64,000 nt of DNA, from NCBI RefSeq assembly GCF_001620365.2, contig NZ_LQMT02000052.1:32253-96252 (forward strand). The letters run 5' to 3'. The DNA is from Amycolatopsis keratiniphila subsp. keratiniphila. GTDB lineage: Bacteria > Actinomycetota > Actinomycetes > Mycobacteriales > Pseudonocardiaceae. The notes below the pieces were generated by a model. It saw only the letters and a list, made by a program, of their open reading frames with translations. It had not been told where the DNA came from and made no database searches. A program made the translations under genes and the position numbers. Positions 33,771-42,646 of this stretch are shown here, piece after piece (positions within the stretch are counted from its first letter, which is position 1; each line of letters starts with the position of its first letter).

Positions 33771-34787
33771 TCAGTCCTGAATGAACCGCAGCACGCGCAG
33801 CATGCCGCGTTCGTCGACGCCCTCGGGATCGTCCGCGACACAGGCCTCGAGGCGTGCGGTGACGGCCTCGGTGTCGATGCCCGAACCGATCAGCACCAGT
33901 TCGCTCCGGCGCGGCAGGCCTGAAGGCCACGCCGACCGCTCCAGCTGGATGAACGAGCCCACCGTGTGCAGGCCGAACCGGGACCGCGCGCCGTTCGGGC
34001 CGAAGTCGAGGAAACCCTTGATCCGGTAGAGCCCGCCGGGGCGTTGTTCGAGGAAGTCCATCAGCCGTCGCGGGTCCAGCGGACGCTCGGTGGTGAAGGC
34101 GACGCTGTCGTACGCGGTGTGGAAATGGTGCTCGTGGTCGTGCTCCTCCTCGCGGAGGTCGTCGAACGACATCTGGCCCGCCCGTTCGCGCGGCCGGGCG
34201 TCGAAGAACAGGGTGGGGTCGATCCGGCCGTGGGAGGTCGCGATCACCGGTGTGCCCGGTGCGATCTCGTCGATCGTGCCGCGGAGTTTGGCCAGGGTCT
34301 CCTCGTCGGCCCGGTCGCTCTTGTTGAGCACGACCAGGTCGGCGAACCCGAGATGCTCGTCCAGTTCCGGATGCCGCTTCCTGGTCGACTCGAACTCGGC
34401 GGCGTCGACGAGTTCGACCAGGCCGCCGTAGGCGATGACGGGGTTCTCGCTGGCGATCATCAGGCGGATGAGGTCACGCGGTTCGGCGAGCCCGCTGGCT
34501 TCGATCACGATGACGTCGATCCCGGCCTCGGCCTCGGAAAGCTTCGCGAGCATGGCGTCGAGGCCGCTCGCGTCGACGGCGCAGCACAGGCAGCCGTTGC
34601 CGAACGACATCATGGTGTCGACCTGGCCGGCGACGGCCATCGCGTCGACCGCGATGCTGCCGAAGTCGTTGACCACGACCCCGATCCGCGCGCCCTGCCG
34701 ATTGGCCAGCAGATGGTTGAGCAGGGTGGTCTTGCCGGAGCCGAGGAAGCCCGCGACCAGGATGACCGGAATCCGCCTGTCGACCAC
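33771..34787 (-). CDS. CobW/COG0523 family GTPase (metal chaperone-like)
   Basis: A 338-aa G3E-family GTPase. Walker A is GFLGSGKTTLLNHL, the metal-binding motif GCLCC is present, and VIEASGLAEP and LVVLNKSDRAD are the Walker B and NKxD base motifs. A His-rich segment EEEHDHEHHFH precedes the C-terminal CobW domain. Such proteins insert or deliver zinc or cobalt to target enzymes; the target is unknown. GTG 34787 follows GGAAAGGAAAA. No Zur box was recognised upstream by eye, but low-zinc induction would be the usual expectation. Confidence 0.9.
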   Translation of the reverse strand: MVDRRIPVILVAGFLGSGKTTLLNHLLANRQGARIGVVVNDFGSIAVDAMAVAGQVDTMMSFGNGCLCCAVDASGLDAMLAKLSEAEAGIDVIVIEASGLAEPRDLIRLMIASENPVIAYGGLVELVDAAEFESTRKRHPELDEHLGFADLVVLNKSDRADEETLAKLRGTIDEIAPGTPVIATSHGRIDPTLFFDARPRERAGQMSFDDLREEEHDHEHHFHTAYDSVAFTTERPLDPRRLMDFLEQRPGGLYRIKGFLDFGPNGARSRFGLHTVGSFIQLERSAWPSGLPRRSELVLIGSGIDTEAVTARLEACVADDPEGVDERGMLRVLRFIQD

Positions 34788-35219
34788 GATTTTCCTTTCC
34801 GCCGGAGGTCCCCGCACTCTAGCGACGGCGGAACCGGGCCAATACACCGGCACGGGGAAAGAGTAGAAGGGCTGGCGGGTGAATACGCTCGAAAGAGTGA
34901 TTAATGACGATCATAAAGTGATCTTGGCCGCCTTTGATCATTTCGTTCGGAGAAATTCGGTGAATATCCCGCGAAGTCGTACTCAATTCCAAATATTGTC
35001 GTCGGCAAGCTTTCTACCTGGCTAAATGTCATCGCGGCCGAAGCATCTGCCATTTGGTGGATCGTGGCCGTCTTTCCGTGGGGTATCGTCTTTCGTCTGG
35101 TCCGGACCCGGCCAGCTCGCCGATCAGGTATGAGCCTCCGGGCATTTCCGAGTGCAGGAGGAATGGTGATCGTTCCCGCCGCCGGTGCCGGCGTCGAATT
35201 CGGAGAGTGGGAGGCCGAG
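34788..35219. promoter_or_regulatory. AT-richer intergenic region upstream of nitric oxide synthase
   Basis: No gene is supported in 432 bp between the divergent CobW and NOS genes. About 34900-35040 is clearly poorer in G+C than the rest of the window. GATCAT and TGATC elements recur at 34915-34945, including GATCAT-AAAG-TGATC and a downstream GATCATTTCG, which could be operator half-sites. The 3' part from 35064 can be read as a longer N-terminus for NOS but lacks homology. Confidence 0.4.
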
Positions 35220-36371
35220 GTGGCGACGGCGTCCATGCGAGTGACGGATATCCCTCGCTTGCCTCCGGAGGTGCGGCCGCGGGAACGGAGCGTCGATGTC
35301 GCGGAGGCCGAGGACTTCCTCCGGCTCTTTCACGCCGAAACGGACGCAGAGCAGGCGCGACTGCACGCGCGGCTCGATCGGGTCCGTGCCGAGATCGGCG
35401 CGACCGGCACCTACCGGCACACGACCGCCGAGCTCGAATTCGGCGCGCGCGTGGCCTGGCGGAACTCCGCCCGGTGCATCGGCAGGCTGTACTGGCAGGG
35501 GTTGAAGGTGCGAGACCGCCGCGACGTCGACGGCGCCGCCGCCATCGCCGACGAGTGCGTCACCCATTTGCGGGAGGCGACCAGGGGCGGCCGGATCCGC
35601 TCGACCATCACCGTGTTCGCACCGGACGGCCCGGCGGGGCCCGGCCCGAAGATCCACAACGATCAGCTCGTCCGGTACGCGGGCTACCGGCTCGGCGACG
35701 GCTCGGTGCTGGGCGATCCGCGCCACGCCGACTTCACCGAGACCGTCCGGGAGCACGGCTGGCGACCGCCGGAACGGAAGGGGTCCTTCGACGTCCTCCC
35801 GCTCCTCATCGAGACCGAGCCGGGGGAGCGGCGCCTGTTCCGGCTGCCCCAGGACGCCGTGCTGGAGGTCCCGTTGTCGCATCCCGACCACCGGTGGTTC
35901 GCCGGGCTCGGCCTGCGCTGGCACGCGGTACCGGCGATCAGCAACATGCGGCTGGTCATCGGCGGGATCACCTACCCGGCGGCGCCGTTCAACGGCTGGT
36001 ACCTCGCCACCGAGGTCGGCGCGCGCAACCTCGCCGACGCCGACCGCTACGACCTGCTGCCGGTGATCGCCGACCTGATGGGCCTGTCGACGGAGTCGGA
36101 GCGCACCCTGTGGCGTGATCGCGCGCTGGTGGAACTGACGCTGGCCGTCCAGTACTCCTTCGACGCGGCGGGCGTGACCGTCGCCGACCACCACACCGAA
36201 TCGCGGCGGTTCCTCACGCATATCGCCAAGGAGGAACGCGCGGGACGCCGTTGCCGGGCCGAGTGGAGCTGGATCGTCCCCCCGCTCTCCGGCGGGCAGA
36301 CCGCCGTGTTCCACCGCTACTACGACGAACCCGACCCGGCCGCGAGGCCGGCGTTCCTGCCTCCCGGGTAG
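35220..36371 (+). CDS. nos: Bacterial nitric oxide synthase, oxygenase domain only
   Basis: A 383-aa NOS oxygenase that oxidises L-arginine to citrulline and NO. The heme-thiolate motif AWRNSARCIGRLYWQ places the ligand at Cys86. Substrate and pterin regions include GGITYPAAPFNGWYLATEVG (with the conserved Trp and Glu), the DRYDLLPVIADLMGL helix and ADHHTESRRFLTH. As in other bacterial enzymes there is no reductase domain. GTG 35220 was chosen because GGGAGG lies 5 nt upstream and it gives the usual length; GTG 35166 with AGGAGG and ATG 35163 are alternatives. A flavodoxin-like gene follows 88 bp downstream and may supply electrons. Confidence 0.92.
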   Translation: MATASMRVTDIPRLPPEVRPRERSVDVAEAEDFLRLFHAETDAEQARLHARLDRVRAEIGATGTYRHTTAELEFGARVAWRNSARCIGRLYWQGLKVRDRRDVDGAAAIADECVTHLREATRGGRIRSTITVFAPDGPAGPGPKIHNDQLVRYAGYRLGDGSVLGDPRHADFTETVREHGWRPPERKGSFDVLPLLIETEPGERRLFRLPQDAVLEVPLSHPDHRWFAGLGLRWHAVPAISNMRLVIGGITYPAAPFNGWYLATEVGARNLADADRYDLLPVIADLMGLSTESERTLWRDRALVELTLAVQYSFDAAGVTVADHHTESRRFLTHIAKEERAGRRCRAEWSWIVPPLSGGQTAVFHRYYDEPDPAARPAFLPPG

Positions 36372-36459
36372 CGCTCCGACGGGTGAAGAGGTGAGCCGAA
36401 TGCGGCGTGTCGATGGGCTGAACGGTGGCACGGGTTGCGGCCGCGCGGACAATGGTGAC

Positions 36460-36966
36460 ATGACCGCAGTGCTCGTCGTCCACGCCGGCAGATCCGGTGG
36501 GACAAGGGAGATCGCCGAGGTGATCGCCGCCGAGCTGCGGGAAGGCGGGCTGACGGCCGATCTGCTGGACGCGGCCGAAGTCGAGGACGTCGAGCCGTAC
36601 GGCGCGGTGATCGTGGGCAGCGCGCTGTATCACCGGCGCTGGCGCCCCGAGGCGGTCCGCCTGCTCACCGAGCACGAAGAGGCGCTTCGGAACCGCCCCG
36701 TCTGGTTGTTCCACAGCGGGCCTTGCGGGCCGCTCGCCGCGGGCAAACGGGTGAGCCTGCCCGCCGGGGTCGCCCTGCTGGCCGCGAGGATCGACGCCGA
36801 ACGCACGGCCACCTTCGGCGGGAAGCTCACCCCGGACACCGCGAGCGGCCTGTTCTGGAAGATCATGGCGGCGGGCCCGTGGGCAGGCGATTTCCGGGAC
36901 TGGCCGTCGATCCGCGCCTGGGCCCGCGATGTCGGCCGCCGCGTGCGCATCCGGGTCACCCTCTGA
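36460..36966 (+). CDS. Flavodoxin-domain protein
   Basis: A 168-aa flavodoxin-fold protein. The FMN phosphate loop region reads VLVVHAGRSGGTREIAEVIA and later GAVIVGSALYHRRWRPEAVR and GPCGPLAAGKRVSLPAGV. It resembles the flavodoxin-like (HemG/MioC-type) actinobacterial family rather than a short-chain classical flavodoxin. Immediately downstream of nos on the same strand, it is a candidate electron donor for NOS, which needs a separate reductase; this is inference from position. ATG 36460 was used, as the upstream ORF is not homologous. Confidence 0.78.
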   Translation: MTAVLVVHAGRSGGTREIAEVIAAELREGGLTADLLDAAEVEDVEPYGAVIVGSALYHRRWRPEAVRLLTEHEEALRNRPVWLFHSGPCGPLAAGKRVSLPAGVALLAARIDAERTATFGGKLTPDTASGLFWKIMAAGPWAGDFRDWPSIRAWARDVGRRVRIRVTL

Positions 36967-37178
36967 GCGTTTGCAGGTGAACCCGCGACCGCGATCGACG
37001 TCGGCAGGGCGCTCGCTGGTAAAGCACGTCACGACGGCGGATCGGGCGCCCTGCCACCGCGATAGCGGGGCCTTCGGCCGGGCGGGTTCACGCGTATGGC
37101 ACTTTCCGAGTACACCTCCGCTCCGCGGTCACTCTCTGAGGCACTGGTTTCGTCGGTGCGCTGTCGTAGGGTGGATCC

Positions 37179-37451
37179 ATGGACAAGAAACAGTTCACCG
37201 CGAAGCTGCTCAAGAGCCCGGAGAAGGGCGGCTGGACGTACGTGATCATGCCCGGCTCCGCCGAGTTCTTCGGCACCAGGGGACTGGTCAAGGTACGCGG
37301 GACGATCGACGGGCACCCGTTCCGGAGTTCGTTCATGGCGCTGGGGGACGGCACCCACAAGCTGCCGGTGAAGGCCGACGTGCGCAAGGCGATCGGCAAA
37401 GAGGAGGGTGACACCGTCGACATCGTGCTGCTCGAAAGGCTCGAGGGCTGA
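37179..37451 (+). CDS. DUF1905 domain protein
   Basis: A 90-aa single-domain protein. FTAKLLKSPEKGGWTYVIMP, KVRGTIDGHPFRSSFMALGD and GTHKLPVKADVRKAIGKEEG match the DUF1905 beta-barrel, often fused to a YdeI/OmdA domain elsewhere. Function unknown. ATG 37179 lies 6 nt after TAGGGT (37167-37172), a leaderless configuration. The next gene begins 1 bp after its stop, so the two are co-transcribed. The 212 bp before it (36967-37178) hold only this promoter-like box. Confidence 0.82.
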   Translation: MDKKQFTAKLLKSPEKGGWTYVIMPGSAEFFGTRGLVKVRGTIDGHPFRSSFMALGDGTHKLPVKADVRKAIGKEEGDTVDIVLLERLEG

Positions 37452-37452
37452 G

Positions 37453-37920
37453 TTGGCCACCGCATGGAAGCCGTCCCCGGTCATCAAGATCTACGAGGCG
37501 CTCGGCGCGGTGGCCGACGGGCGGGTCGAGATCGACGGTGACACGGCACGCGTGACGTCGTCGGACAAGGCCAAGACCTACGACGTCCGCCACGATCCGG
37601 CCGCGGGATCGATCACGGCCAACGACAACGGGTCCTACTGGCAGGGATACCTCGGGTACCCGGGCATCGCGTATCTGATGGAGCGCGGCGTGCTCGCCTA
37701 CGACGGCGGCCTCACCGCCGGGCTGGCCGGTGTGCCGTGGAAGGAACTCGCCACCCGGTACCGCAATGACTGGGCGAAGGTGGAGAAGCACGTTCGCGAA
37801 GACCTGTCCGAGAAGGGAGTGGATCTGGACCGGTTCGACGCCGGGCTCGCGGAGATTTCGAGCCGGCTGGAGGAATTGGCGCTCACCAAGCTTTCCCCGC
37901 GGCTGCGTCCGCCGAAGTGA
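37453..37920 (+). CDS. Hypothetical protein downstream of DUF1905
   Basis: A 155-aa cytoplasmic protein of no family I can name. It begins with ATAWKPSPVIKIYEALGAVA, has DTARVTSSDKAKTYDVRHDP and NGSYWQGYLGYPGIAYLMER, and ends in a helical FDAGLAEISSRLEELALTKL. TTG 37453 is one base after the DUF1905 stop, with GAGGG upstream; no nearer in-frame ATG exists. The conserved pairing with DUF1905 suggests a joint role. Confidence 0.65.
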   Translation: MATAWKPSPVIKIYEALGAVADGRVEIDGDTARVTSSDKAKTYDVRHDPAAGSITANDNGSYWQGYLGYPGIAYLMERGVLAYDGGLTAGLAGVPWKELATRYRNDWAKVEKHVREDLSEKGVDLDRFDAGLAEISSRLEELALTKLSPRLRPPK

Positions 37921-37936
37921 TCGAGGTGTTCTTCGC

Positions 37937-37967
37937 TTGACCTTGACTTAAGTCGAGGTCTTAGCGT
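37937..37967 (+). promoter_or_regulatory. MerR-type promoter upstream of the MFS gene
   Basis: A 22-bp palindrome GACCTTGACTTAAGTCGAGGTC with one mismatched pair (37939-37960; inner GACTTAAGTC is perfect) lies between TTGACC (37937-37942, -35) and TAGCGT (37962-37967, -10), a spacing of 19 bp. An overlong spacer filled by a palindrome is typical of promoters activated by MerR-family regulators. No merR gene is adjacent. Confidence 0.7.
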
Positions 37968-38009
37968 GAGCCGGGTCAAGATCCCCGGGCACGTGAGGAG
38001 AACATCCCG

Positions 38010-39419
38010 ATGGCTGTTTCGCTGGAACGGCGGGCGAACACGGTCCCGCCGCCGGACAAGGTTCCGGCCGAGGCCTGGCGGATGGCCTGGGTGATCGTGC
38101 TCGGCGCGTTCATGACCATGCTGGACACCACGGTCCTCGCGGTCGGGGCCGAGACGCTCACCCGCGAGCTCGGCGCCGGAATCGCTGCCGTGCAATGGGT
38201 TTTCACCGCGTACCTGGTCGCGCTGGCGGTCGCGTTGCCGTTGTGCGGCTGGCTCAGCCGCCGCTTCGGCGCGGGCCGGGTGTGGCTGGTGTCGCTGGCG
38301 GCGTTCACCGTGGCTTCGGTGCTGTGCGCGCTGGCCGGGAACGTCGGCTGGCTGATCGGGCTGCGGGTGCTGCAAGGCCTCGCCGCCGGTCTGTTGCTGC
38401 CCGCCGGGCAAACGGTGCTCGGCCAGGCGGTCGGTCCCGCCCGGCTCGGCCGTGTCATGGGGACGCTGGGCATCGTGATGAGCGTCGGCCCGACGTTCGG
38501 TCCGGTCCTCGGCGGGGTCCTGCTGCGCGGCCTCTCCTGGGAATGGCTGTTCCTGATCAACATCCCGGTCGGCGCGATCGCGCTGTTCCTCGGGCTGCGA
38601 CTGGTGCCTCGCGGTGAGAAGGGCACGGCGACCCGGCCGGACTGGCTCGGCTTCGTCCTGGTGAGCGCGGGAATCCCGGCGTTGCTGTACGGGCTCACCA
38701 CCTGGGGTGAGGGTGGCGAGGAATTCGGCGCGGGAGTGCTGGTGCCGCTCGTCGCCGGGGTCGTGCTGATGGCGCTGTTCGTCCGGCGGTCATGGGGCCG
38801 GGAGAACCCGGTCATGGACCTGACGTTGTTCTCCAGTCGCGTCTACACCGCTGCGGTCGCGCTGTCCTTCTTCGCCGCACCCGCGTTGTTCGGCGCGCTT
38901 TTCCTGCTGCCGCTGTACTTCCAGGTGCTGGGCGGGAGCGGGGTCGTCGAGACGGGGCTGCTGCTGATGGGGCTCGGACTCGGTTCTGCGATCGCGTTGC
39001 CGATCTCCGGCAAGCTCACCGACCGCTACGGCGCGGGCCTGGTCGCCGCCTGGGGGAGTGTCGCGACGCTCGCCACCACCGTCCCGTTCGCCATCGGCGG
39101 TTTCCCGCCCGACGGTGCCGTCGTGCAGATCCTGTTGCTGGCCAGGGGAATCGCCGTGGCCTTCCTGCTGATGCCCGCGACGACGGCCGGATACGCGGCC
39201 GTCACCAAGGACCAGTTGCCCGACGCCGCCGCGCAGATCAACATCGTCAGCCGGGTCGGCGGCGCCGCCGGGACCGCCCTGTTCGCCGTCGTGCTGGCGA
39301 ATCTGTTGCCCGCGGGCGCGGATGCGGCCTTCCGCGCGACGTTCTGGTGGCTCACCGCCGCGGCCGCGGTCGCCGCCGTGCTGGGCGCGAGGCTCTGGTG
39401 GGTGACGCGCCGCGCGTGA
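38010..39419 (+). CDS. MFS drug exporter, DHA2/EmrB family
   Basis: A 469-aa major facilitator exporter with 12-14 hydrophobic helices. MLDTTVLAVGAETLTRELGA in helix 1, CGWLSRRFGAGRVWLVSLA in loop 2-3 and VGPTFGPVLGGVLLRGLSWE (motif C) mark it as a drug:proton antiporter. ATG 38010 follows GTGAGGAGAACATCCCG. A MerR-type promoter 43 bp upstream suggests it is induced by a small molecule. Confidence 0.92.
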   Translation: MAVSLERRANTVPPPDKVPAEAWRMAWVIVLGAFMTMLDTTVLAVGAETLTRELGAGIAAVQWVFTAYLVALAVALPLCGWLSRRFGAGRVWLVSLAAFTVASVLCALAGNVGWLIGLRVLQGLAAGLLLPAGQTVLGQAVGPARLGRVMGTLGIVMSVGPTFGPVLGGVLLRGLSWEWLFLINIPVGAIALFLGLRLVPRGEKGTATRPDWLGFVLVSAGIPALLYGLTTWGEGGEEFGAGVLVPLVAGVVLMALFVRRSWGRENPVMDLTLFSSRVYTAAVALSFFAAPALFGALFLLPLYFQVLGGSGVVETGLLLMGLGLGSAIALPISGKLTDRYGAGLVAAWGSVATLATTVPFAIGGFPPDGAVVQILLLARGIAVAFLLMPATTAGYAAVTKDQLPDAAAQINIVSRVGGAAGTALFAVVLANLLPAGADAAFRATFWWLTAAAAVAAVLGARLWWVTRRA

Positions 39420-39425
39420 CCTCGT

Positions 39426-39612
39426 GAGTGGTGAGGACCGTTCTATTGAGAGGTAAGGCAAACGTGGCGTAGGTGGCCGGCGCGGATGAGCGACCGGGGC
39501 GAAGGCTCCCTTCACCGCATTAGACGCGGCGAAGGGAGCCTTCACCCCACCATCGACCCGCCCGCGACCACGACACCTTCGCCTTACCGCTCAAGAACCG
39601 TCCTTACCACTG
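39426..39612. repeat. Nested palindromic intergenic element
   Basis: Outer imperfect arms of about 30 bp, near 39428-39460 (GTGAGGACCGTTCT at the outer end, GGTAAGGC at the inner end) and 39580-39609, face each other. At the centre (39501-39543) an 18-bp stem with one mismatch, GAAGGCTCCCTTCACCGC on the left, surrounds the 7-nt loop ATTAGAC. The inner arm is itself a hairpin (GAAGG-CTC-CCTTC). No ORF is supported inside. The overall form recalls a MITE. Confidence 0.75.
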
Positions 39613-39625
39613 ACGAGGCCCAATG

Positions 39626-41122
39626 TCAGCCGCAGTGTTCGGACGGGCTGTCGTACTTGATCCCGCCCGCGGAACCGCCCCATTTCACGCATTTGCCCGC
39701 CGCGGCCGCCCGCACCGGACCGGCGAACCACGAGAACGAGCCCGAGTCGGTGATCCGGGCCGACCCCGACACCTCGAGGTAGGCCGACGTCGCGGTCGCG
39801 GTGCCCGCCGCCTCGCTCTTCATCGTGCTGACACAGTTCTGTCCGTTGGAAGCGTTGTAGGACAGGTAAACCGTGCCTGCCGTCCCGAGGGGCGCCGAGT
39901 CGATCACGCCGTAGCCGCCACCGCACACCGGAGCGCCGAGGGTCGTCTCGGTGACGGTCGAGAAGCGGATGGTCTCGTTGGCGTTGCCCGCCGGGCCCGC
40001 CTCGTACAGCACGCCGACGGAGCCCGACGAAAGCTGGACCATGTCGGAATACGCGGCATCACCGCTCCACACCAGGGTTCCGGCGGAGTTGCCCTGCCAG
40101 TTCGCGCCCTCGTCGAACGACGACCGCACGACGAGTTCCTTGCGGCGGTCGCAGACCGACGGCGCGGCGAACAGGATCCGGTTGTACTTGCCCGCCTTGT
40201 CGGTCGCGGTCATCCGCGCGGTCGAGGCCTGTACCACCGGCGTGATCAAGTCCTCCTCGAAGGTGAACTTGGTGGAGAAGCTCGCGCCACCATCGGAACT
40301 GATGGCGTAGGCACGGTTCTTCGCGCCACCACTCAAACACTTGTCGTCGTTATTGGCCTGGTTGCGCGCCGCGGCGTAGACCCGCCCGTCGAGCAGTTCG
40401 GTGACGCTGATCTCCTGCGGGTTGAGCCCGGCCGTCGTCGCCGGGGTGTCGGTGGCGCCGCGCTTCCAGGTGACCCCCTGGTCGTCGCTGTAGATGAGCG
40501 CGCCGCTGTTCTTGCCGTCGACGGTGTAGCTCATCCCGGCGACGATCCGGCCGGCGTGCGCGCCGCGCGTCAGCACGATGCCGTGCGACGGACCGGTCGC
40601 GAGCCAGCCCGGCGCGGTGGCGAACCCGAGCTGCGTGGTGAGCACCTTCGGCGCGGTCCACGTCTTGCCGTGGTCGTCGCTGATCGAGACACGCGGAATC
40701 CGGTTGCAGTCTGGGTTCTTGACGCATTCCATCACCGAGAGCAGCACGATCCGCCCGGTGGAGGGGATCACGATCGGCGTCGGGTTTCCTTTGGTGTCAC
40801 CGAAACCTTCGATGACGATCTTCGGTGCGCTCCAGGTCTTCCCGTTGTCGGCGGAGCGTTTCACGACGAGATCGATGTCGCCGCGGTCGTTGCAGAAGCC
40901 GGCGCCGCCGTTGCGGCCTTCGGCGAACGCGAGCAGTTCGCCGTTGTTCGCCTTGACGATGGCGGGGATTCTGAAGCAGTCGTAACCTTCTGTTTTCTGT
41001 TTGTACACCACCGTGTTCCCTACGGCGGCGGTCGAGGCGAATGAGGTGACCGGGAAGGCGCCGACCGCCGCGATGGCGACGAGGGCCGCGAACAGGCCCT
41101 GAGCGACGCGAGAGATCTTCAA
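39626..41122 (-). CDS. Secreted exo-alpha-sialidase (neuraminidase)
   Basis: A 498-aa exported glycoside hydrolase with the sialidase beta-propeller. The signal peptide starts LKISRVAQGLFAALVAIAAV. The arginine-triad entry motif FRIP is in YDCFRIPAIVKANNG. Asp-boxes recur: SADNGKTW, SDDHGKTW, SDDQGVTW and degenerate SSDGGASF and SFDEGANW. It should release terminal sialic acid from glycoconjugates. TTG 41122 was chosen for GGACGGAG 6 nt before it and because it starts the signal peptide. No sialic-acid transport or catabolic genes are next to it. Confidence 0.9.
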   Translation of the reverse strand: MKISRVAQGLFAALVAIAAVGAFPVTSFASTAAVGNTVVYKQKTEGYDCFRIPAIVKANNGELLAFAEGRNGGAGFCNDRGDIDLVVKRSADNGKTWSAPKIVIEGFGDTKGNPTPIVIPSTGRIVLLSVMECVKNPDCNRIPRVSISDDHGKTWTAPKVLTTQLGFATAPGWLATGPSHGIVLTRGAHAGRIVAGMSYTVDGKNSGALIYSDDQGVTWKRGATDTPATTAGLNPQEISVTELLDGRVYAAARNQANNDDKCLSGGAKNRAYAISSDGGASFSTKFTFEEDLITPVVQASTARMTATDKAGKYNRILFAAPSVCDRRKELVVRSSFDEGANWQGNSAGTLVWSGDAAYSDMVQLSSGSVGVLYEAGPAGNANETIRFSTVTETTLGAPVCGGGYGVIDSAPLGTAGTVYLSYNASNGQNCVSTMKSEAAGTATATSAYLEVSGSARITDSGSFSWFAGPVRAAAAGKCVKWGGSAGGIKYDSPSEHCG

Positions 41123-41295
41123 GGGATTGCTCCGTCCTGGATGGTTTCCGGGTGACGGGGCATCAGCGTCCATTTCGGTCGTACAAGGCGCGTACAACCG
41201 GTCTCGCGTTCTGTGTCAGGTGACGCAGAACGACGGTCCTTTTCCTGCCAAGCTCGATCCCGCCGACACGGGGCGAGATCGAGAGGGGGAGGGCG

Positions 41296-41892
41296 ATGAA
41301 GGTGTTCGATCCGGAGGGGCGCGAATGGGCGGTCGATCGCCGGTTCGCCCCGTGGCGCCGGTGGGTCCAGCCGTTCGCTGGGCTCGCCGGCGGCTACCGG
41401 CACTACAAGCTCACCCCGGACTGGGGGCTCTACCTCGACGACGAACCCAAGGCTCGAGACGAGGTCGAAGACAACGGACCTCTGGACAAGGTGGCGACGG
41501 GCGCTTTCGGGCTGCTGGTCTTCTTGGAAGCACTCGTGCATGTCCCGATGTACTTGCTGCTGGGGCTCTTCTTGATGCCGTTCCTGGTGCTGGAATTGCT
41601 GTGCCAGGGTGTCGCGGGACTCGTCGCCATGGGCGTGCGCCGGTTCCGGAGGGCGCCGGTCCGCGTCGACGTCCTCGCCTGGCACAAGAAGCAGAGCGGT
41701 CTGGCTTCGCTGACGATTCTCAGGGTCCATGACGACCTGGCGGGGCCGCTGATCATCGAACTGGGCGCCCTGGTGCGCGACCGCGTGATGTTCGACCCCG
41801 GCGACCCGGCCGTGCGCGAAACGCTCACCCGGTTCGGGGCGCGGGTGGAACGCCATCGGACCCTGCTTCGCTGGAGAGCCGTGCACCGATGA
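41296..41892 (+). CDS. Hypothetical membrane protein
   Basis: A 198-aa protein of no recognised family. It has a basic N-terminal domain (REWAVDRRFAPWRRWVQPFA), two closely spaced hydrophobic helices at about residues 68-110 (FGLLVFLEALVHVPMYLLLG, MPFLVLELLCQGVAGLVAMG) and a cytoplasmic C-terminal domain with VDVLAWHKKQSGLASLTILR. ATG 41296 follows GGGGGAGG. It converges on the Crp-type regulator, with 18 bp between stops. I see no clue to function. Confidence 0.65.
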   Translation: MKVFDPEGREWAVDRRFAPWRRWVQPFAGLAGGYRHYKLTPDWGLYLDDEPKARDEVEDNGPLDKVATGAFGLLVFLEALVHVPMYLLLGLFLMPFLVLELLCQGVAGLVAMGVRRFRRAPVRVDVLAWHKKQSGLASLTILRVHDDLAGPLIIELGALVRDRVMFDPGDPAVRETLTRFGARVERHRTLLRWRAVHR

Positions 41893-41910
41893 GGGCGCTG
41901 CCGCACCGGC

Positions 41911-42609
41911 TCAGCGGTCGTCGGGGGCCAGCTGCCTGAGGTCGGTCAGGCTCCGGACGACCAGCCGCTGGCGGCCGGTGCTGAGCAGCCCGTCGGCGCG
42001 CAGGGCCCGCAGGGTCCGCGCGACGGCTTCCCGTGACGCGGACGCGAGTCCCGCGAGGTCGCGCTGGTTGATCCGCAGGGCGATCAGGGTGCCGTCGGCG
42101 ACGGGCACGCCGTAACGCTCGGCGAGGTCGACGAGGATGGCGGCGATACGTTCGGCGGCGGTGCTGTCCCCGAATTCGGTGCGGCGCGAGTTGGCGTAGC
42201 GCAGGCGTGAGGTGATGATCCGGAGCAGGACCACGGAGATGCCGGGATGCTCGCGGAGCACGGAGTTGAACGCCCGTGAAGACAGCCACAGCCCGGTGAC
42301 CGGCTCGACGGCGATCGCCGTCGCCGAGCGCAGGCTGCCGTCCATCGACGCCATCTCGCCGATGATGTCGCCCGGATCGCGCACGGCCAGCACGGCGTCG
42401 TAGCCGCCGGTGGACACCGACGTGATCTTGACCCGCCCGGTCATCAGGATCAGCACCCAGTCCGAGCGGTCACCCTCGCGGATGATCACCGTTCCCGCCG
42501 GGTACCGGCGCAGTTCGGCCTCGGCCCGCAGCGCCTTGCGCTGGCCGTCGTCGAGCAGCTCCCAGAGCCTGCCGGGGGTATCGTGCGGCTCCGCCGCGGG
42601 CTGAGTCAT
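41911..42609 (-). CDS. Crp/Fnr family transcriptional regulator
   Basis: A 232-aa regulator. Residues 15-130 form a cyclic-nucleotide-binding beta roll (AGTVIIREGDRSDWVLILMT, GDIIGEMASMDGSLRSATAI), with the cAMP-pocket stretch GEMAxxDGxxRSA. The C-terminal helix-turn-helix reads RINQRDLAGLASASREAVAR. No Fnr iron-sulfur cysteines are seen. Target genes cannot be told. It is upstream of, and co-directional with, the sequence end of the MocR gene's neighbour region but separated by 37 bp. Confidence 0.88.
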   Translation of the reverse strand: MTQPAAEPHDTPGRLWELLDDGQRKALRAEAELRRYPAGTVIIREGDRSDWVLILMTGRVKITSVSTGGYDAVLAVRDPGDIIGEMASMDGSLRSATAIAVEPVTGLWLSSRAFNSVLREHPGISVVLLRIITSRLRYANSRRTEFGDSTAAERIAAILVDLAERYGVPVADGTLIALRINQRDLAGLASASREAVARTLRALRADGLLSTGRQRLVVRSLTDLRQLAPDDR

Positions 42610-42646
42610 GCCTTCTCGTCGCCTCCGTGCGCGATCGTACGAGACG

